Below, piece by piece: positions 48,434 to 58,646 of a DNA stretch of 64,000 bases; positions within the stretch are counted from its first letter, which is position 1; each line of letters begins with the position of its first letter. Both the position numbers and the translations under genes were made by a program. A model generated the notes under the pieces. It did not search any database, had not been told where the DNA came from, and saw only the letters and a list, made by a program, of their open reading frames with translations. This DNA comes from Jeotgalicoccus psychrophilus DSM 19085. Its GTDB lineage: Bacteria; Bacillota; Bacilli; Staphylococcales; Salinicoccaceae. The DNA lies in NCBI RefSeq assembly GCF_000425845.1, contig NZ_AUEF01000001.1, forward strand, positions 496,001 to 560,000, in the 5' to 3' direction.

Positions 48434-49215
48434 AGCACCTTCTCCTTTTTCAGCTGTTTATGTGTACTGAGAAGATAGTAAATAAATACAAGTGCGAACA
48501 CAAATAAGAAAATCAGTGTCGACACGGCATTGATTTCTAAAGAGATACCGCGTCTTGCCATTGCATATATTTCTACTGACAGTACAGAAAATCCGCTGCC
48601 GGTGACAAAGAATGTTACCGCGAAGTCATCGAGTGAATAAGTCAGTGCCATAAAGAACCCTGCAATAATACCCGGATTAATATATGGAATAATAACTTTA
48701 AGTATTATTGTTTTGTAATCTGCGCCGAGATCTCTCGCAGCATCGACCAGCGAATGATTCATATTATACAGCTTAGGAAGAATCATAAGTACAACGATTG
48801 GCACTGAAAAAGCAATATGAGCCAATACCACACTGACAGATCCGAGAGAAATTCCTGCGAGCGTAAATAAAATGAGCAGTGATGCACCGATAATGACATC
48901 GGGTGAAACGATCATAATATTATTGATGCTGAGCAATATGCGTCTTGTACTGTTTTTAACATTGTACATAAACAATGCACCGCCGAGACCGATTAATACT
49001 GCTGCAGCACTAGAAATTAATGCAACAGCCAGCGTATTAATTATAATAACGATGAGTCTCTGGTTCGTAAAAACACTTATATAATGTTCCAGTGTAAAGC
49101 TGTCGAAACTGCTCATATTACCTGCACTGTTAAACGAGTAGAACATTAAATACAGTATCGGAAAATACAGCAGTACGATAACAATCAGTAAGTATAAATG
49201 AGAAAGTTTCTTCAT
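48430..49215 (-). CDS. potC: Spermidine/putrescine ABC transporter permease PotC
   Basis: Six-helix permease (261 residues). The EAA loop that contacts the ATPase is DAARDLGADYKTIILKVIIP. Overlaps potB by 4 bases. Confidence 0.93.
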   Translation of the reverse strand: MKKLSHLYLLIVIVLLYFPILYLMFYSFNSAGNMSSFDSFTLEHYISVFTNQRLIVIIINTLAVALISSAAAVLIGLGGALFMYNVKNSTRRILLSINNIMIVSPDVIIGASLLILFTLAGISLGSVSVVLAHIAFSVPIVVLMILPKLYNMNHSLVDAARDLGADYKTIILKVIIPYINPGIIAGFFMALTYSLDDFAVTFFVTGSGFSVLSVEIYAMARRGISLEINAVSTLIFLFVFALVFIYYLLSTHKQLKKEKVL

Positions 49216-50012
49216 ATTTTATTCACCCGCTTTTTACTGCTGCCTCCGGTGAATATCATAACAATCAGCATCATTAAAATTAAAAACACGCCAATCGTCG
49301 AGCCCATCCCCCAATTTTCATTCGTTAAAAACTGCTGTTCAATTGCAGTGCCGAGAGTAATTACTTTATTACCTGTAATCAGCCGCGTAATCATAAACAA
49401 GCTTAAAGAAGGAATAAATACAACCTGTACACCTGTTTTCACGCCTTCGACAGACAGCGGCATAATGACTTTAAACAGTACTTCCGTCCGGCTTGCACCG
49501 AGATCCCTTGCAGCATTCAGCAGATTATTATCGATATCGTCAATCGCATTAAATACCGGCAGCAGCATAAACGGCATAAAAATATACACACTAACAATGA
49601 TAAATGCCGCGTCGCTGAACAGCAGCTGAAATCCTCCAATATTTAACCATCCTGCAATACCGTTTACCACACCATTACGCCCGAAAATACCAATGAACGC
49701 ATATGTTTTCAGCAATAGATTGATCCATGTCGGCAGGATTATAATCAACAGCCACATCGTTTTGTTAGACGTCATTCTTACAGCCAGCGCAAGCGGATAA
49801 CTGACGAGTAGTGTGAAAATTGTAATTAAAAATGCATACCAGAACGATGAGACAGTCATCTTTATATAATTTCCCGAAAAAAATTCTGCGTAGTTATTAA
49901 GAGTAATATTACCGGAGAAGTCCAAAAAACTGTAGCCTGCCATCAGTAAAAGCGGTGTTATGACAAACACCAGCATCCAGATAAAATACGGGACAGCAAG
50001 TAACCGTCTCAT
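49212..50012 (-). CDS. potB: Spermidine/putrescine ABC transporter permease PotB
   Basis: Six-helix permease (266 residues). EAA loop NAARDLGASRTEVLFKVIMP. It follows potA without a gap. Confidence 0.93.
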   Translation of the reverse strand: MRRLLAVPYFIWMLVFVITPLLLMAGYSFLDFSGNITLNNYAEFFSGNYIKMTVSSFWYAFLITIFTLLVSYPLALAVRMTSNKTMWLLIIILPTWINLLLKTYAFIGIFGRNGVVNGIAGWLNIGGFQLLFSDAAFIIVSVYIFMPFMLLPVFNAIDDIDNNLLNAARDLGASRTEVLFKVIMPLSVEGVKTGVQVVFIPSLSLFMITRLITGNKVITLGTAIEQQFLTNENWGMGSTIGVFLILMMLIVMIFTGGSSKKRVNKI

Positions 50013-51098
50013 CTACTGGTCCTCCTGGAAAGATTCAAGCCGCTCGTTAAATTCATCTTCATCTTCACCTGGAATCATGATATGAATATCTTCAGCATTA
50101 AAGTTCAATGCGACTCTGCTACCGATTTCAGCATTTTTTGTCGAATGAAGCACCCACTCATAACCATCTTCATCGATGCAGCAAATTTCGTAGTGTACAC
50201 CTCTGAATAACGCAGAGTCTACAGTGACATTTAGTTTTCCAAGATTATGGTCAACGATATAAATATCTTCGGGTCGAATCATGACATCAACTGGTGTTCC
50301 CGGTAATATACCTCCGTCTATACAGGCATAAGTACGATTGTAAATATCAACCTTCTTATCTTTAACCATCGTTCCTCTGACAATATTAGATTCACCGATA
50401 AAATCAGCAACGTATCTGTTTAACGGTTCATCATAAATATCTTTTGGAGTACCTGCCTGTACGATTTCGCCTTTTTGCATCACGATAATTTCATCGCTCA
50501 GCGCCAGTGCTTCCTCCTGGTCGTGCGTTACAAAAATAAAAATAATACCCAGTCTTTTTTGCATTTCTTTCAGTTCATACTGCATATCGACACGCAGCTT
50601 TTGATCGAGAGCAGAGAGCGGTTCATCAAGCAGCAGTATATCCGGTTCATTAACAACAGCACGTGCAATTGCGACACGCTGACGCTGTCCGCCGGATAAC
50701 TCACTGATATCACGGTATTTATACTCCATTAAATTCGTCAGTTTTAACACTTCATGAACTTTATCATCAAGCAGTTTTTTGCAGGTTTTTTTCACTCTTA
50801 AGCCAAAAGCAATATTGTCATATACATTTAAATGCGGAAACAGCGCATAATCCTGAAACACTGTATTTACTTTTCTTTTATTCGCATCGACATTATTCAT
50901 TTTTTTATTTTCGAAAAAAATCTCACCGCCGGTTGGATGAATGAAACCGCCGATGAGTTTTAATATAGTTGTTTTGCCGCAGCCTGACGGCCCTAATATT
51001 GTATAAAACTTACTGTTTTCAAATGTGTAATTTATATTATGAAGTATTTTGTTTTCGTCATATGATTGCGTAATATTGTGAAGCTTAATAACTGTCAT
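50013..51098 (-). CDS. potA: Spermidine/putrescine ABC transporter ATP-binding protein PotA
   Basis: ATPase (361 residues). Walker [10 protein letters not shown], signature [14 protein letters not shown], Walker [13 protein letters not shown] and the switch His in [14 protein letters not shown] are intact. A TOBE-type regulatory domain follows from about 240. First gene of potABCD. The XRE/cupin regulator gene that precedes potA in S. aureus is not here; the upstream neighbour is the UPF0223 gene. Confidence 0.95.
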   Translation of the reverse strand: MTVIKLHNITQSYDENKILHNINYTFENSKFYTILGPSGCGKTTILKLIGGFIHPTGGEIFFENKKMNNVDANKRKVNTVFQDYALFPHLNVYDNIAFGLRVKKTCKKLLDDKVHEVLKLTNLMEYKYRDISELSGGQRQRVAIARAVVNEPDILLLDEPLSALDQKLRVDMQYELKEMQKRLGIIFIFVTHDQEEALALSDEIIVMQKGEIVQAGTPKDIYDEPLNRYVADFIGESNIVRGTMVKDKKVDIYNRTYACIDGGILPGTPVDVMIRPEDIYIVDHNLGKLNVTVDSALFRGVHYEICCIDEDGYEWVLHSTKNAEIGSRVALNFNAEDIHIMIPGEDEDEFNERLESFQEDQ

Positions 51099-51165
51099 AA
51101 CTGACCTCCCTTATAATCATTCAATTTATTATATGCGAGGATATTACTGTATGACAATCTTTATT

Positions 51166-51441
51166 TTACGGCTTAATTATGTCCGCCGGTTCTGCATCTT
51201 TAAGCTGCTTAATCAGCAGATAAGGAACTTTTCCGCTGACTTTTTCATATTCTTTGAATAGTGTTTTCTCTTCAGATTTTGACGGCACAATTTTTTTAAA
51301 GTCATGGTATGCTTCTTCAAACTTTCCTACCAGCACGCCTTCTTCATAACCTATTTCAACTGCTTGATAAAATGACATTACATGCAGTATTTCTTCAGTG
51401 TTCCAGTCATAATCCAATGGATATGAGTATTCATTGTTCAT
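51166..51441 (-). CDS. UPF0223 family protein (YktA-like)
   Basis: 91-residue protein. YPLDYDWNTEEILHVMSFYQAVEIGYEEG is the UPF0223 signature. The start is the ATG at 51441 with GGAGGT upstream; the frame extends 5 codons further. Function unknown; in bacilli and staphylococci it is found near the pdh genes. Confidence 0.87.
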   Translation of the reverse strand: MNNEYSYPLDYDWNTEEILHVMSFYQAVEIGYEEGVLVGKFEEAYHDFKKIVPSKSEEKTLFKEYEKVSGKVPYLLIKQLKDAEPADIIKP

Positions 51442-51461
51442 AATTTTTACCTCCAAATAAA

Positions 51462-51495
51462 ATAAAGGCCAGAGTGATTAACCCTGACCTTTAAA
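51462..51495 (-). terminator. Terminator after pdhD
   Basis: Minus-strand stem AAAGGTCAG / CTGGCCTTT (one G-U pair) with extra inner pairs, then TTATTTTATTT. Confidence 0.78.
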
Positions 51496-51505
51496 GTTTA
51501 TAAAA

Positions 51506-52912
51506 TTACATTGAGTGAATTGGACGGCCTAGAGCAACTTCCGCTGCCTCCATCGGAATTTCACCTAATGTCGGATGCGCGTGAATTGTTAACGCGATAT
51601 CCTCAAGTGTCATACCAGTTTCAACTGCAAGACCAAGTTCAGAAATTATATCTGAAGCGCCGTTACCTGCAATTTGAGCACCGATAACAAGTCCGTCTTC
51701 TTTACGTGCTACAACTTTAACAAAACCGTCTGTTTTGTTAAGTCCAAGCGCACGTCCATTTGCCTGGAACGGGAACTTGCCTGTAACAACTTCGATATCT
51801 TTGTCTTTAGCCTGTTTTTCGTTGTAACCGACCGTAGCCAATTCAGGTTCAGTGAAGCAGACAGCAGGCATAGCGATGTAATCAACTTCTGATTTCTCAC
51901 CAGCAATTGCTTCCGCTGCAACTTTACCTTCGTAGCTTGCTTTGTGAGCAAGTGGAAGTCCGTCAACGATATCACCGATTGCATAAATATTTGAAACGCT
52001 TGAACGTGACTGTTTATCAACTTCGATTAAACCGCGTTCAGACATTTTAATTCCTAATTCTTCAAGACCAAGCTCATCAGTGTTCGGTCTGCGTCCTACT
52101 GTAACCAGTACGTAGTCTGCTTCGACTTCATGAGTTTCATCTTTTGCTTCGTAAGTTACTTTAACGCCGTTATCTGTCTCTTCAGCAGATTTAGCCATTG
52201 CTTTAGTAACAATTGTAGCGTTTTTAGATTTAAGATTTTTCTTAACAAGCTGAGTCATCTGTTTTTCAAAACCGCCTAAAATGTCAGGTGTTCCTTCAAG
52301 AATCGTCACTTCTGTACCGAAGTTGGCATAAGCTGAACCAAGCTCAGTACCGATATATCCGCCGCCGATCACAATAAGTTTCTCTGGCGCTTCTTCAAGT
52401 GCCAACGCACCAGTAGAATCTAAAACACGGCCGCCGAATTTAAATCCTGGAATTTCAATCGGACGTGAACCTGTAGCGATGATTGCATTTTTAAACTCGT
52501 AAGTTTGTGACTGCTTATCATCCATTACTTTTAATTTGCCGCTGTCTACAAAGTAAGCTTCACCTTTAACAACGTTGACTTTATTGCCTTTTAAGAGCAT
52601 GTCAACACCGCCGACAAGTTTGTTTACTACGCTGTCTTTAAACTCCTGAACTTTAGAGAAGTCTAATTTAACGCCTTCAGTAATAACACCCATATCTTCA
52701 GAATTTTGAGCTTCCTGGTAACGGTGTGCTGATGAAATCATTGCTTTCGATGGGATACACCCAACGTTTAAACATACACCGCCGATATTACCTTTTTCTA
52801 CTAGTGTTACACTCTGGCCAAGCTGTGCTGCACGAATTGCAGCGACATAGCCGCCGGGACCTGCACCAACTACAATTGTATCTGTTTCAATAGGAAAATC
52901 TCCAACTACCAT
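51506..52912 (-). CDS. pdhD: Dihydrolipoyl dehydrogenase (E3) of pyruvate dehydrogenase
   Basis: FAD flavoprotein (468 residues) that reoxidises lipoamide with NAD. FAD motif [19 protein letters not shown], redox-active disulphide [16 protein letters not shown] motif [19 protein letters not shown], and the active-site His-Glu in HAHPTLGE. Last gene of pdhABCD. Confidence 0.96.
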   Translation of the reverse strand: MVVGDFPIETDTIVVGAGPGGYVAAIRAAQLGQSVTLVEKGNIGGVCLNVGCIPSKAMISSAHRYQEAQNSEDMGVITEGVKLDFSKVQEFKDSVVNKLVGGVDMLLKGNKVNVVKGEAYFVDSGKLKVMDDKQSQTYEFKNAIIATGSRPIEIPGFKFGGRVLDSTGALALEEAPEKLIVIGGGYIGTELGSAYANFGTEVTILEGTPDILGGFEKQMTQLVKKNLKSKNATIVTKAMAKSAEETDNGVKVTYEAKDETHEVEADYVLVTVGRRPNTDELGLEELGIKMSERGLIEVDKQSRSSVSNIYAIGDIVDGLPLAHKASYEGKVAAEAIAGEKSEVDYIAMPAVCFTEPELATVGYNEKQAKDKDIEVVTGKFPFQANGRALGLNKTDGFVKVVARKEDGLVIGAQIAGNGASDIISELGLAVETGMTLEDIALTIHAHPTLGEIPMEAAEVALGRPIHSM

Positions 52913-52917
52913 TTTAA

Positions 52918-54252
52918 CTACCCCTCCATTAATAATAAATCTGGATTATTAAGCAGACGCTTAATATGATTTAAAGCATTTTGAGCTGTTGCGCCATCGA
53001 TTTGTCTATGGTCGTAACTAAGTGATAGTGCTAGAACACGTGCTGCGACAATTTCGCCGTCTTTAACAACAGGCTGTTCTTCAATTCGGCCAATACCTAA
53101 GATAGCAACTTCCGGCTGATTGATAACTGGTGTAAACCATTTGCCGCCTGCTGATCCAAGATTGGAAATCGTTACAGAACCGCCCTTCATCTCTTCAGAT
53201 GAAAGCTTACCGTCACGTGCTTTTGTAGCCAGTTCGTTTATTTCATCAGAAATTTCGAACATTGAAAGTTTGTCTGCATCTTTTACAACAGGTACTACTA
53301 GACCTTTTTCAGTATCTGCCGCAATACCTACATTATAGTAATGTTTTTGAATGACTTCAAATGTTTCATTATCAATTGAAGTGTTTAATTCAGGATATTT
53401 CTTAAGTGCCGATACAAGAGCTTTAACTACGTAAGGCAGGAATGTTAATTTAACATTCTGTTCTGCTGCGATTTCTTTGAACTTCTTGCGGTGATCCCAC
53501 AGTGCATCGACTTCAACTTCATCAATGTGTGTAACGTGAGGAGATGTGTGTTTAGAATTAACCATTGCTTTCGCAATCGCTTTTCTCATACCGCTCATCT
53601 TCTCGCGAGTTTCCAGTTCACCTGTCTGCTGTTTAGCCGGTGCTTGTTGTGCAGTTTCAGAAGCTGCTGCTGAATCATCAGCAGACGCTTTTGTCTCTGT
53701 TGGTTCAGCTGATTCAGAACCGAAGTTTTCGATATCTTCTTTAAGAATACGGCCATTTTTACCTGTGCCTGTTACTTCTTTAATATTAACATTATTTTCG
53801 CGTGCAAATTTACGTACAGACGGCATTGCAATAACTATCTTATCGTTGTCTGACGTGTCTTTATCCGCTTGTTTTTTTTCTTTATTTGGAGATTCTTCAG
53901 ACACCTGTTCCTCATCAGCAGGTTTCGCTGCATCATCAGTCGGTTTTTCTGAAGTTTTTTCAGCTTTTTCTTCAGGCTGTTCTTCAGTTTCTTCTGCAGA
54001 TTCTGAATCTTCACTGCCGTCGTCAATAGTAACAATGGTCGTACCGACTGTAGTGACTTCGCCTTCTTCGATATGAATCTTAGAAACAGTTCCATCTACA
54101 GGAGATGGAATTTCTACGACTGCTTTATCGTTTTGAATTTCTACCAATACATCATCTTCATTAATCTTATCGCCTTCAGCAACTAGCCATTTAGCGATTT
54201 CCCCTTCGTGAATTCCTTCACCGATGTCCGGGAGTTTAAATTCAAATGCCAT
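52918..54252 (-). CDS. pdhC: Dihydrolipoyllysine acetyltransferase (E2) of pyruvate dehydrogenase
   Basis: E2 core of the complex (444 residues). One N-terminal lipoyl domain with the lipoylated Lys in [11 protein letters not shown], a long acidic linker (about 80-140) rich in Glu, Lys and Asp, a peripheral subunit-binding domain ([26 protein letters not shown]), a second linker, and the catalytic domain ending with [13 protein letters not shown] single lipoyl domain is usual in staphylococci. Confidence 0.95.
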   Translation of the reverse strand: MAFEFKLPDIGEGIHEGEIAKWLVAEGDKINEDDVLVEIQNDKAVVEIPSPVDGTVSKIHIEEGEVTTVGTTIVTIDDGSEDSESAEETEEQPEEKAEKTSEKPTDDAAKPADEEQVSEESPNKEKKQADKDTSDNDKIVIAMPSVRKFARENNVNIKEVTGTGKNGRILKEDIENFGSESAEPTETKASADDSAAASETAQQAPAKQQTGELETREKMSGMRKAIAKAMVNSKHTSPHVTHIDEVEVDALWDHRKKFKEIAAEQNVKLTFLPYVVKALVSALKKYPELNTSIDNETFEVIQKHYYNVGIAADTEKGLVVPVVKDADKLSMFEISDEINELATKARDGKLSSEEMKGGSVTISNLGSAGGKWFTPVINQPEVAILGIGRIEEQPVVKDGEIVAARVLALSLSYDHRQIDGATAQNALNHIKRLLNNPDLLLMEG

Positions 54253-54277
54253 AATTATTCCTCCTATATATTAGACT

Positions 54278-55255
54278 TTAGAAATCCAGAACTTCTTTTG
54301 CACGTTCAATGATATCATCTTTGTTCGGTAACCAGACGCTTTCAGCCTGTGTGAACGGATAAACTGTATCCGGCGCTGTTACGCGTTTAATCGGTGCTTC
54401 AAGGTGCAGAATCGCACGCTCTGATAGTTCAGATACAACGTTAGCTGCAACACCAGCCTGGCGCTGTGCTTCCTGAATCATTACTGCTCTGTTAGTTTTC
54501 TTAACAGATTCGATTAATGTGTCATAATCTACAGGCGATACTGTACGGAGGTCGATTACTTCAACGCTTACGTCTTCTTTTGCAAGTTCTTCTGCAGCTT
54601 TCATTGCTTCCTGAACCATAGCGCCGTATGCGATTAAAGTAATATCTGTACCTTCTTGTTTCACACTTGCTTTACCGATTTCAACTTCGTAGTCCTCTTC
54701 AGGAACGTCTTCGCGGAATGAACGGTATAGTTTCATGTGCTCAAGGAAAATAACAGGATCATTTGAACGGATAGCTGAAATTAACAGACCTTTAGCATCT
54801 ACAGGGTTTGACGGAATAACTACGCGTAAACCAGGAGTTTGAGCCATTAATCCTTCTAATGAGTCAGCGTGAAGCTCTGGTGTGTTAACTCCCCCGCCGA
54901 ATGGTGCGCGGATAACGATTGGTGCTGATTTAGATGCACCTGAACGTACTCTGTGGCGAGCAATCTGACCTGCAATGCCATCCATTGCTTCGAACAGGAA
55001 ACCGAAGAACTGAATTTCAATTACCGGACGGTAGTCTTCTAAAGTTAAGCCTAGGCCTAATGACACGAGGCCGCTTTCTGCAAGTGGAGTATCAAATACA
55101 CGGTCAACGCCGAATTCTTCCTGCAAACCTTCTGTTGCACGGAATACCCCGCCGTTTACGCCTATATCCTCACCAAAAACAAGAACATTCTCATCATTTT
55201 TAAGTTCTGTAGCCATAGCATTAGTAATAGCTTGAATCATCGTCATTTGTGCCAT
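54278..55255 (-). CDS. pdhB: Pyruvate dehydrogenase E1 beta subunit
   Basis: Transketolase-type subunit (325 residues). [35 protein letters not shown] and [13 protein letters not shown] are conserved. Pairs with PdhA. It lies 25 bases before pdhC. Confidence 0.95.
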   Translation of the reverse strand: MAQMTMIQAITNAMATELKNDENVLVFGEDIGVNGGVFRATEGLQEEFGVDRVFDTPLAESGLVSLGLGLTLEDYRPVIEIQFFGFLFEAMDGIAGQIARHRVRSGASKSAPIVIRAPFGGGVNTPELHADSLEGLMAQTPGLRVVIPSNPVDAKGLLISAIRSNDPVIFLEHMKLYRSFREDVPEEDYEVEIGKASVKQEGTDITLIAYGAMVQEAMKAAEELAKEDVSVEVIDLRTVSPVDYDTLIESVKKTNRAVMIQEAQRQAGVAANVVSELSERAILHLEAPIKRVTAPDTVYPFTQAESVWLPNKDDIIERAKEVLDF

Positions 55256-55257
55256 AA

Positions 55258-56370
<1,113 letters not shown>

Positions 56371-56406
56371 TCACAATCCCTTCTAATTTGTTTAGTAATT
56401 AACTTC

Positions 56407-56435
56407 ATTTTATCATACTACTGTTCTAACAGTAA
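56407..56435 (-). promoter_or_regulatory. Probable pdhA promoter with an operator-like dyad in the spacer
   Basis: On the minus strand TTACTG (56435-56430), 17-base spacer, TAAAAT (56412-56407). The dyad ACTGTT-CT-AACAGT (56420-56433 plus strand) covers the -35 and most of the spacer, a typical repressor position. I do not know the factor. Confidence 0.5.
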
Positions 56436-56472
56436 AACATATACAGGTATAACAGAATGGAACAGAGCTGTC

Positions 56473-56488
56473 ATGTCAGCGTTTTCAT
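56473..56488. promoter_or_regulatory. Possible cre (CcpA) site upstream of pdhA
   Basis: ATGTCAGCGTTTTCAT matches WTGNAANCGNWNNCAW with one mismatch (C for A at position 5). Confidence 0.35.
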
Positions 56489-56495
56489 CAGTGAT

Positions 56496-56509
56496 ACAGT
56501 TATAACTGT
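56496..56509. promoter_or_regulatory. Perfect 14-bp palindrome upstream of pdhA
   Basis: ACAGTTATAACTGT is fully self-complementary. It shares the AACAGT/ACTGTT vocabulary with the dyad at 56420 but has the half-sites inverted. Unknown factor. Confidence 0.35.
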
Positions 56510-56529
56510 TATAGTAACACTTTAAATTC

Positions 56530-57159
56530 TTAGTTATTTTCAAGTATTTGCTCTATTTCACCTTTTAACCGGTTAATCTTTTCTGTTTCAGCTGCAAAAC
56601 TCTCAGATGCTTCGTTAATCGGCTCGCTGTATTCGGCAATTTTATTTAAATGCTCATCAACTGTGTCCTGCGTAATTTCTGTTTTCCCTAAATACTCAAA
56701 CAGCATCTGTTCCGCTTCGAGGGCCTCTGTATATGTATCCGTCATCGTTTCATGTGCATCAAAACGTGCGTTCATAGCCGCTACTAATGAGTCAGCTTCT
56801 TTTTTATACTCTTCATTGGAAATATCTTCCGCCGCTTCGCGCGCATCTTCAAATGCTTCATTAGAATCTGCGATCAGCGTACGTTCTTCTTCCAGCAGCT
56901 CCAGGCGTTCTTTAGTATTCGTCTGAAGTTCATCGCTGATGCTGTTAATTTCTTCTATATCAGCATTGTTCAGTTCTTCCTGCAGTGCTGCCTTTGTGCC
57001 TTCCAGTTCATTATATTGTTCGTTTAATTCAGCAAGTCCCTGCTCTTCACCGAGACTGCCGGTGAATTCATCATAAAAATCATTCAGCTCAGATTCAGCA
57101 TTGCTGCACGCACTTAAAAACAGCGCTGCACTGCCTAATAATAAAATAAATTTCTTCAC
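56530..57159 (-). CDS. YkyA family lipoprotein
   Basis: 209 residues. Signal peptide with lipobox LSAC gives the acylated Cys near residue 18. The remainder is almost entirely helical, Glu-rich and coiled-coil-like, as in YkyA-type cell-wall lipoproteins that precede pdhA in bacilli and staphylococci. Function unknown. It is separated from pdhA by 165 bases containing the pdh control region. Confidence 0.83.
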   Translation of the reverse strand: MKKFILLLGSAALFLSACSNAESELNDFYDEFTGSLGEEQGLAELNEQYNELEGTKAALQEELNNADIEEINSISDELQTNTKERLELLEEERTLIADSNEAFEDAREAAEDISNEEYKKEADSLVAAMNARFDAHETMTDTYTEALEAEQMLFEYLGKTEITQDTVDEHLNKIAEYSEPINEASESFAAETEKINRLKGEIEQILENN

Positions 57160-57267
57160 TTGAAATGTACCCCCAGGTTATTTAAAATTTTATCAGTATT
57201 TACAATACCATTTTAACTCAAATATAATGTATAATAAACCGAGTGTTTGAAACAAGGAGGTTTTATC

Positions 57268-57819
57268 ATGCTGACTATGGACGATATTGTGCGCGACGGT
57301 CATCCGATGCTGCGTAAAAAAGTAAGCGAAGTGGCAGAAATCGATGCACAGACAATAGCAGAATTAAAAAGTATGAGAGAATATCTAATCAACTCACAGG
57401 ATCCTGAAGTGAGCGAAAAGTACTCACTCAGACCAGGTGTCGGACTTGCCGCACCTCAAATTGGTCTTGATAAGCGTATGCTCGCAATATATGTTGAGGA
57501 TGAAGATGGTAATCCTGAATATGATTACATGCTGATTAACCCTAAAATAATAAGCCATTCAGTAAATGAAACTTATTTACCCGGCGGTGAAGGCTGCTTG
57601 AGTGTTGACGAAGACATTGAAGGCATTGTTCAGCGTAAGAAACGCATTCGTGTCAGTGCTGAAACAATCGACGGAGAAAAAATCGAGATTAAAGCAAAAG
57701 GCTTTTTAGCTGTAGTACTGCAGCATGAACTCGATCATCTTAATGGCGTAATGTTTTACGACCATATCGATAAAAATGAACCTTTCGAGCCGCATGACAA
57801 TGCACAGCCGCTCGACTAA
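57268..57819 (+). CDS. def: Peptide deformylase
   Basis: Removes the formyl group from nascent proteins. All three motifs are intact: GVGLAAPQIG, EGCLSV (metal Cys) and QHELDHLNG (metal His pair and catalytic Glu). I start at the ATG at 57268 (MLTMDDIVRDGHP), with AAGGAGG upstream, giving 183 residues, the same length as S. aureus Def. Divergent from ykyA. Confidence 0.96.
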   Translation: MLTMDDIVRDGHPMLRKKVSEVAEIDAQTIAELKSMREYLINSQDPEVSEKYSLRPGVGLAAPQIGLDKRMLAIYVEDEDGNPEYDYMLINPKIISHSVNETYLPGGEGCLSVDEDIEGIVQRKKRIRVSAETIDGEKIEIKAKGFLAVVLQHELDHLNGVMFYDHIDKNEPFEPHDNAQPLD

Positions 57820-57827
57820 TTCTGCAG

Positions 57828-57870
57828 AAAAAAAGACGGTGTCTGTATAATTACAGGCACCGTCTTTTTA
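57828..57870. terminator. Bidirectional terminator after def
   Basis: Long stem AAAAGACGGTGTCTGTA / TACAGGCACCGTCTTTT (G-U/C-A variation only at one pair), with A/T flanks; serves def and the convergent small gene. Confidence 0.9.
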
Positions 57871-57873
57871 AAA

Positions 57874-58146
57874 TTAAATAAATTCATCTTTTCTGATGTT
57901 ATAATCGATATTTTTTTCACGCAGTTTACCGAGCAGCATATTCATCTCTTCTTCATTAAGAAAAACAGGGTCTTCTCCGTGAGGCATATACATATCTGTA
58001 TTGGTATCCGCACCGCTGCTGTAATCAGCATATACATAGTTCATAACGACCTGTTCTCCGCGAACATTGAACTCAATTCCGGTAAACATTTTATCACTTC
58101 TGATCATTTCATTCTTAACCTTCGACATAATCTGTTCTATCTTCAC
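57874..58146 (-). CDS. Conserved hypothetical protein next to rpoY-rnjA
   Basis: 90-residue soluble acidic protein. I do not recognise a domain. Staphylococci carry a similar small gene between def and the RNase J1 operon. GTG at 58146 is chosen since GGAGGGG lies 5 bases upstream; the frame extends 13 codons further up, through that site. A TATAAT with a plausible -35 TAGACT at 18-base spacing lies upstream on the minus strand. No signal peptide or membrane helix. Confidence 0.7.
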   Translation of the reverse strand: MKIEQIMSKVKNEMIRSDKMFTGIEFNVRGEQVVMNYVYADYSSGADTNTDMYMPHGEDPVFLNEEEMNMLLGKLREKNIDYNIRKDEFI

Positions 58147-58179
58147 AGTTTCCCCTCCCTTGATACTATTATAAAGTCT

Positions 58180-58208
58180 TTGCAAGTACCGAGTCTATAT
58201 TGTAAAAT
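58180..58208 (+). promoter_or_regulatory. Sigma-A promoter of the small cationic peptide gene
   Basis: TTGCAA (58180-58185), 17-base spacer, TAAAAT (58203-58208). The ATG of the 31-codon gene is 28 bases downstream. Confidence 0.65.
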
Positions 58209-58236
58209 GAGATTAAGTATATAAGGGTGTGATAGT

Positions 58237-58332
58237 ATGCTGAGAAGGTTACGTGAGAAACTGAAGAGAAAGTTGAAAAGCATCCTGGGCAGAAAAGGTT
58301 TATTGCGCAATGAATATATGAAGGGTAAATAA
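58237..58332 (+). CDS. Small, strongly cationic amphipathic peptide (31 residues), unannotated type
   Basis: Open frame of 31 codons from ATG to TAA with an AAGGGTGTGA ribosome site, its own promoter and a terminator 10 bases after the stop. The peptide starts MLRRLREKLKRKLKSILGRK and has 13 Lys/Arg against 2 Glu (net about +11). Leu/Ile at 2, 5, 9, 13, 16 and 17 form one face of a helix, a clear amphipathic pattern. It contains no Cys, Trp, Phe or His. I do not recognise a family. It could be a membrane-active or nucleic-acid/ribosome-binding peptide. Alternatively the transcript may act as a small RNA with this ORF by chance. Confidence 0.6.
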   Translation: MLRRLREKLKRKLKSILGRKGLLRNEYMKGK

Positions 58333-58342
58333 GACCCTAAAT

Positions 58343-58382
58343 AATGTGCTTAAAAATTTAGGCACATATTTTTATTTTTTAT
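58343..58382 (+). terminator. Terminator after the small peptide gene
   Basis: Stem ATGTGCTTAAA / TTTAGGCACAT (one mismatch) followed by ATTTTTATTTTTT. Confidence 0.85.
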
Positions 58383-58427
58383 ATTTATTTTAATAATGAT
58401 AATTAACTAACAAAGGAGTCATAAATT

Positions 58428-58646
58428 ATGGCAGTATTTAAAGTATTTTTCCAGCAAGACTTGGACATGCGTATCATCAGAGAAGACACAAAGACGCGTT
58501 ATGTCGAAGCAGAAACAGAAGAAGAGGTTCGTAATTATTTAAAAACGAACCAGAACAATATCGAATTTATCCAGGCACTTAGTCCCGCGCATCTGGAATA
58601 TGAACAAAGCAACAACGAAGATTTTAAAGTAGAGACTATCGCGTAA
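58428..58646 (+). CDS. rpoY: RNA polymerase epsilon subunit
   Basis: 72-residue auxiliary RNA polymerase subunit found only in Firmicutes. [29 protein letters not shown] is diagnostic. AAAGGAG precedes the ATG. Its stop overlaps the rnjA start by one base (TAATG). Confidence 0.93.
   Translation: MAVFKVFFQQDLDMRIIREDTKTRYVEAETEEEVRNYLKTNQNNIEFIQALSPAHLEYEQSNNEDFKVETIA

Noticed and set aside
53546-54076. 176-codon Ser/Ala-rich plus-strand frame
   Set aside because: Antisense of the Glu/Lys-rich linker of pdhC, which naturally gives an open Ser-rich shadow.
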